Below, in pieces: positions 60,326 through 64,000 of a stretch of 64,000 nt of DNA. This DNA is from UBA2241 sp963777895. GTDB lineage: Bacteria > Actinomycetota > Thermoleophilia > UBA2241. Each line of letters opens with the position of its first letter. Positions within the stretch are counted from its first letter, which is position 1. Below the pieces are notes generated by a model that did not search any database, had not been told where the DNA came from, and saw only the letters and a program-made list of their open reading frames with translations. The stretch is from positions 1,054,001-1,118,000 of the forward strand of contig CAVZSF010000005.1 in the NCBI GenBank assembly GCA_963777895.1, given 5' to 3'. The position numbers and the translations under genes were made by a program.

Positions 60326-62953
60326 GTGAAGGCTGCCGACATCCGTGACCTGTTCCGTGAGTTCTTCGTCGCCCGCGGGCATCTGGCGGGTGAACCCGCC
60401 AGCCTGGTGCCCGCGGGCGACGCCTCCGTGCTCTTCACGACCGCCGGCATGCAGCAGTACAAGCCCTACTACCTGGGCCTCGACACCCCACCGGCGAGCC
60501 GGGTCACGACCTGCCAGCGCTGCTTCCGCACGAGCGACGTCGAGAACGTGGGCAAGACCGCGCGGCACCTCACGTTCTTCGAGATGCTCGGCAACTTCTC
60601 GTTCGGCGACTACTTCAAGAAGGACGCCATCGCCTGGTCGCTGGAGCTTTCCGACCAGTTCGGCATCGACCGCGAGCGCGTCTGGATCTCGGTGTTCGGC
60701 GGCGACGACGAGGTGCCGCCCGACCAGGAGGCGGTGGACCTCTGGAAGGGCCACGGCTTCCCAGACGAGCGCATCGTCCACTTGGGGCGCAAAGACAACT
60801 TCTGGGGGCCGGCCGGTCCGACCGGACCCTGCGGCCCCTGCTCCGAGCTCTACTTCGACATGGGTCCCGACGTCGGTTGCGGCGAGCCGGACTGCGCGCC
60901 GGGGTGCGACTGCGACCGCTTCATGGAGTACTGGAACCTCGTCTTCGTGCAGTACGAGATGGGAGAGGACGGCACGCTGACGCCGCTGCCCAAGCCGAGC
61001 ATCGACACCGGCATGGGCATCGAGCGCATCGCGGCCGTCACGCAGGGCGTGACGAGCGTCTTCGAGTGCGACCTGTTCACGCCGCTCGTCGAGCACGGCG
61101 CCGAGCTCGCCGGCGTGGGAGCGGAGCGTCCGGCGGCCGTGACGCGCGCGCTGCGGACCATGGCCGAGCACGCGCGCGGCACGGCCTTCCTCATCATGGA
61201 CGGCGTCGTGCCCAGCAACGAGGGCCGCGGCTACGTCCTGCGACGCATCATCCGGCGCGCCGTGCAGCAGGGCGTGAGCATCGGCGTCGACAAGCCGTTC
61301 CTGGCGACGCTGGCCGGCGACGTGGTCGACCAAATGGGCGGCGCCTATCCGCAGCTCGCCGCGCACCGCGACGAGATCGTCCGCGCGGTGGACGAGGAGG
61401 AGGTGCGCTTCCGGCACACGCTCGAGCAGGGCATGGGGATCCTCGACGAAGCGCTGCGGCGGGCGAGAGACGCCGGCGCGGAGCTGCCCGCCGAGGTCGC
61501 CTTCGAGCTGCACGACACCTACGGTTTCCCCTTCGACCTGACGCGCGAGATCGCCGCCGAGGCGGAGATGACGGTCGACGAGGCGCGCTTCGAGCACCTT
61601 ATGGAAGAACAGCGCGAGCGGGCGCGGACGGCGCAGAAGGCCGGCGCCTTCGGCGCCGGCCCCGGCGAGCTCGAGGACTTCCAGCGCGCCAACGCCGACA
61701 AGCCGGCCACCTTCGTCGGCTACGAGCGCCTCGAAGTGTTCACCGTCATCACGGCGGCGGCCCGGCTCGGCGACGGCCGCTGGGCCGTCAAGCTGGCCGA
61801 GTCGCCCTTCTACGCGGAGGGCGGCGGCCAGGTCGCCGACACCGGCTGGGTCCACACCGAGTCCGGCAAGCTCGACGTGGAGGAGGCCGTCCGCTTCGAG
61901 AACGACCAGGTGCTGGTCGCGCGCCTCACTGAGGGCGCAGTCGTCGTGAACGAGCGCGCCAAAGCGAACGTGAACTCGGTGCGGCGCCATATGACGGCCT
62001 GCAACCACACCGCGACCCACCTGCTGCACAACGCGCTGCGCATCGTGCTCGGTGAGGGCGTGCGGCAGGCCGGCTCGCTGGTCTCGCCCGATCGCCTGCG
62101 CTTCGACTACACCACACGGCAGGCGCCGACGCCGGCGCAGCTGCGGCAGATCGAGGACCTGGTCAATCGACGCATCGTCGAAAACCACCAGGTCCGCCCC
62201 TTCGTCACGACGCGCGAGTTCGCCGCCGAGCTCGGCGCCATCGCCTTCTTCGAGGAGAAGTACGGCGAGTTCGTGCGTGTGCTCGAGATCGACGACTTCA
62301 GCCGCGAGCTGTGTGGCGGCACCCACATCTCGTGGACCTCGGAGATCGGTCTGCTCAAGGTGACCGGCAGTCAGTCCGTGGGCGCCAATACACGGCGGAT
62401 CGAGGCGATCACCTCGGCGAAGGCGATCGAGCACTACCGCGAGGTCGAGGAGGCGTACGGGGGGCTCGCCGAGCAGCTTGGCGTCAAACAGGACCGCATC
62501 GGCGCCGCGGTGGCGAAGCTCGTGGCCGAGCGCAAGGAGCTCGAGAAGAAGCTGAAGGCGGCCGAACGCGGCGAGCGGCGCAGTCAGGTCGACGACGTGC
62601 TCGCCGCGCTCGTCGAGATCGGCGGTCTGCCGGTCCTGGCGGCCCAGCCGCAGGCGGAGGCCGCGGACGAGCTGCTGACCCTCGCCGACGAGGTGCGCGC
62701 CCGCACGCCGGAGGCCGCCGTGCTGCTCGCCGCGGCGATCGACGGCCGCGCTGCGCTGGTCGTGGCGGTGAGCGATGCCGCCGTCGGCCGCGGGCTGCAC
62801 GCCCAGGAGCTGCTGCGCGCTATGACGCCGGCCATCGACGGCAAGGGCGGCGGTCGGCCGACACTCGCGCGCGGTGCCGGCGGGAACGTCCAAGGGATTC
62901 CCGCAGCGCTGGAGGCCGGTGTGGCCAAGGCGCGGGAGCTACTCGAGGGCTGA
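60326..62953 (+). CDS. alaS: alanyl-tRNA synthetase
   Basis: An 875-residue class II synthetase. The catalytic core shows FFVARGHLAGEPASLVP, TARHLTFFEMLGNFSFGDYF, GPTGPCGPCSELYFD and GMGIERIAAV. The editing domain has NHTATHLLHNALR and LCGGTHIS, the zinc ligands that clear Ser-tRNA and Gly-tRNA, and the C-Ala domain ends with GGGRPTLARGAGG. The start is GTG at 60326 after AGAGGACTGAAGAG. No T-box leader is seen in the 67-base gap before it. The alaS-ruvX-mltG order is widely conserved. Confidence 0.97.
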   Translation: MKAADIRDLFREFFVARGHLAGEPASLVPAGDASVLFTTAGMQQYKPYYLGLDTPPASRVTTCQRCFRTSDVENVGKTARHLTFFEMLGNFSFGDYFKKDAIAWSLELSDQFGIDRERVWISVFGGDDEVPPDQEAVDLWKGHGFPDERIVHLGRKDNFWGPAGPTGPCGPCSELYFDMGPDVGCGEPDCAPGCDCDRFMEYWNLVFVQYEMGEDGTLTPLPKPSIDTGMGIERIAAVTQGVTSVFECDLFTPLVEHGAELAGVGAERPAAVTRALRTMAEHARGTAFLIMDGVVPSNEGRGYVLRRIIRRAVQQGVSIGVDKPFLATLAGDVVDQMGGAYPQLAAHRDEIVRAVDEEEVRFRHTLEQGMGILDEALRRARDAGAELPAEVAFELHDTYGFPFDLTREIAAEAEMTVDEARFEHLMEEQRERARTAQKAGAFGAGPGELEDFQRANADKPATFVGYERLEVFTVITAAARLGDGRWAVKLAESPFYAEGGGQVADTGWVHTESGKLDVEEAVRFENDQVLVARLTEGAVVVNERAKANVNSVRRHMTACNHTATHLLHNALRIVLGEGVRQAGSLVSPDRLRFDYTTRQAPTPAQLRQIEDLVNRRIVENHQVRPFVTTREFAAELGAIAFFEEKYGEFVRVLEIDDFSRELCGGTHISWTSEIGLLKVTGSQSVGANTRRIEAITSAKAIEHYREVEEAYGGLAEQLGVKQDRIGAAVAKLVAERKELEKKLKAAERGERRSQVDDVLAALVEIGGLPVLAAQPQAEAADELLTLADEVRARTPEAAVLLAAAIDGRAALVVAVSDAAVGRGLHAQELLRAMTPAIDGKGGGRPTLARGAGGNVQGIPAALEAGVAKARELLEG

Positions 62954-63406
62954 ATGCGGGTGATGGCGCTCGACTACGGCGCCGCTCGTACCGGTGTCGC
63001 GATCACGGACGAGACCGGGACGATCGCACGTCCCCTGACGGTGGTGCGCACGGTCGACGAGGACCGGGGGTTCGGCGAGCTCGTCGCGCTGGCGGCGGCG
63101 CAGGCGCCCGCCACCATCGTCGTCGGACTGCCAGTTTCGCTCGACGGCCGCGAGCACGCTCAGGCGCGCCGGGCGAAGGCCTTCGCGCGCCGCCTGGCCG
63201 CGGCCGTCGCAGCGCCGGTGACCACCTACGACGAACGGTTCACGACCACGGTGGCGACCCAGCGGGGCGGCGGCGCGCCGCTCGATGCACGGGGCGCTGC
63301 GGTGATCCTCGAGGACTACCTGCGCTCACCTCAGGGCGCTCGCCTGACGGGCGGCTCCGACGCTCGGACGCGCGGCGACGAAGCGGCAGAAGCCGGACGA
63401 TCCTGA
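62954..63406 (+). CDS. ruvX: Holliday junction resolvase-like protein RuvX (YqgF)
   Basis: A 150-residue RNase H-fold protein. The catalytic acidic residues appear in MALDYGAARTGVAITD, VGLPVSLDG and TYDERFTT, and the C-terminal Asp in LDARGAAVILEDYL. It is involved in 16S rRNA maturation and possibly recombination. The start is immediately after the alaS stop and the stop overlaps the mltG ATG, so all three genes form one operon. An extra Gly/Arg-rich tail of about 20 residues is present. Confidence 0.93.
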   Translation: MRVMALDYGAARTGVAITDETGTIARPLTVVRTVDEDRGFGELVALAAAQAPATIVVGLPVSLDGREHAQARRAKAFARRLAAAVAAPVTTYDERFTTTVATQRGGGAPLDARGAAVILEDYLRSPQGARLTGGSDARTRGDEAAEAGRS

Positions 63407-64000
63407 TGCCTGACGACCAGGACAGCCTCTGGGGCGAGGCGCCGCCGGCCTGGGACGACCCGGCCGCCGGCCGCGCCCGCACGAACCGCGAAGACGAGAT
63501 GCCTTGGCCGGTCGTGTCCTCGCCGCGCCGGCGCCTCGAGTCGAGACGAGCGTCGGCTGTCGTACGGCGACGAGCATCGAGCGCGGCGCACGACGTACGC
63601 GCGCGCGCTCGCGAGCGCGTCAGCCCGGGCGGCCGGGCGTCGCGACGGGGGACCGGGCCGCCGGGGGCGTGACGGCGGCGGCGGGCGCGAGGCGCGCAAG
63701 CGACGCGCCCGCCGCCGCCTCATCGTGCTGGCCGCTGTCGTTCTGCTCGCCGTCCTGATCGGTTTGGCCGCCGCTGCCGTCCGCTCCTACTTCCGCACCG
63801 GGCCTGTCGGCGCCCCGGTCGCGGTCACCATCCCCAAGGGCGCCACCCTCAATCAGATCGCCGACATCCTCGCGGAACAGGGCGTCGTCAAGCACGCGCG
63901 CCTCTTCGTGTTCAAGGCGCAAGGCGACGGCTACGCCGACAAGTTCCGGCCGGGCAGCTACAGGCTGCGCGTGAACGAGCCCTACGAGAGCCTGGTCGCC
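63406..64000 (+). CDS. mltG: endolytic transglycosylase MltG (YceG), partial with one frameshift
   Basis: The gene starts at 63406 (MPDDQDSLWGEAPPAWDD) and runs off the right edge. A long charged cytosolic head precedes a membrane helix (LIVLAAVVLLAVLIGLAAAA) and then the LysM-like domain VAVTIPKGATLNQIADILAE and FRPGSYRLRVNEPYESL. A surplus base near 63540 must be removed to join the head to the helix. The enzyme cuts nascent peptidoglycan and sets glycan length. The catalytic Glu lies outside the window. Confidence 0.85.

Noticed and set aside
60113..62893. A 926-codon open frame antisense to alaS
   Set aside because: A shadow of alaS with no recognisable motif and no ribosome site.

Overview
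The window is 64 kb of a high-GC chromosome that looks like an Actinomycetota genome, probably a deep branch such as Thermoleophilia. That placement is an inference from gene content: WhiA, the order uvrC-rapZ-yvcK-whiA then gap-pgk-tpi-secG, a four-domain ribosomal protein S1, and the order recJ-rel-hisS-aspS-rrf2-iscS-iscU-mnmA-alaS-ruvX-mltG. Almost everything is conserved core sequence. There is no phage, insertion sequence or CRISPR array.

Layout. 1-5.7 kb holds an ADP-ribosylglycohydrolase (cut by the left edge), an M20 peptidase, a saccharopine-dehydrogenase-like enzyme, a small secreted repeat protein, a DUF72 protein, a candidate structured RNA, tRNA-Leu(GAG) and a PPC-domain protein. 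5.8-24.2 kb holds a fused STAS/ATPase regulator, then polA, rpsA, coaE, uvrB, a DUF2284 protein, uvrA, a cupin, uvrC, ogt, rapZ, yvcK and whiA. This block contains the whole UvrABC excision repair set, with a LexA-type operator on uvrB. 24.2-35.4 kb is central carbon metabolism: a divergent pair made of a long GAPDH-like protein and a 1419-residue PPDK-like protein without the PEP/pyruvate barrel, then gap-pgk-tpiA-gpmI-secG. 35.4-41.5 kb is a peptide ABC transporter (oppABCDF) whose reading frames are broken dozens of times. 41.5-64 kb holds a PrsA-like lipoprotein, a LapA-like protein, recJ, rel, an MBL hydrolase, hisS, aspS, a probable 6S RNA, a membrane thioredoxin-like protein, rrf2-iscS-iscU-mnmA, a scrambled mannosyltransferase remnant, a GT87-type glycosyltransferase, a small cluster ending in an anti-sigma/sigma pair, alaS, ruvX and the start of mltG.

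Regulation. Several genes (polA, uvrB, uvrC, oppB, more weakly uvrA) have a -10-like hexamer exactly six bases before the start codon, which suggests leaderless mRNAs. Strong two-box promoters precede tRNA-Leu, the RNA at 4.95 kb, the 6S candidate and rrf2. The rrf2 promoter is followed by a perfect 9+9 bp inverted repeat.

Sequence quality. About 55 frame disruptions are present. Nearly all are explained by one surplus base with the protein otherwise intact, and about 41 of them lie in 35.4-41.5 kb, whereas 12-31 kb has none. I read these as assembly or consensus errors, so the affected genes are given at their reconstructed full extent.
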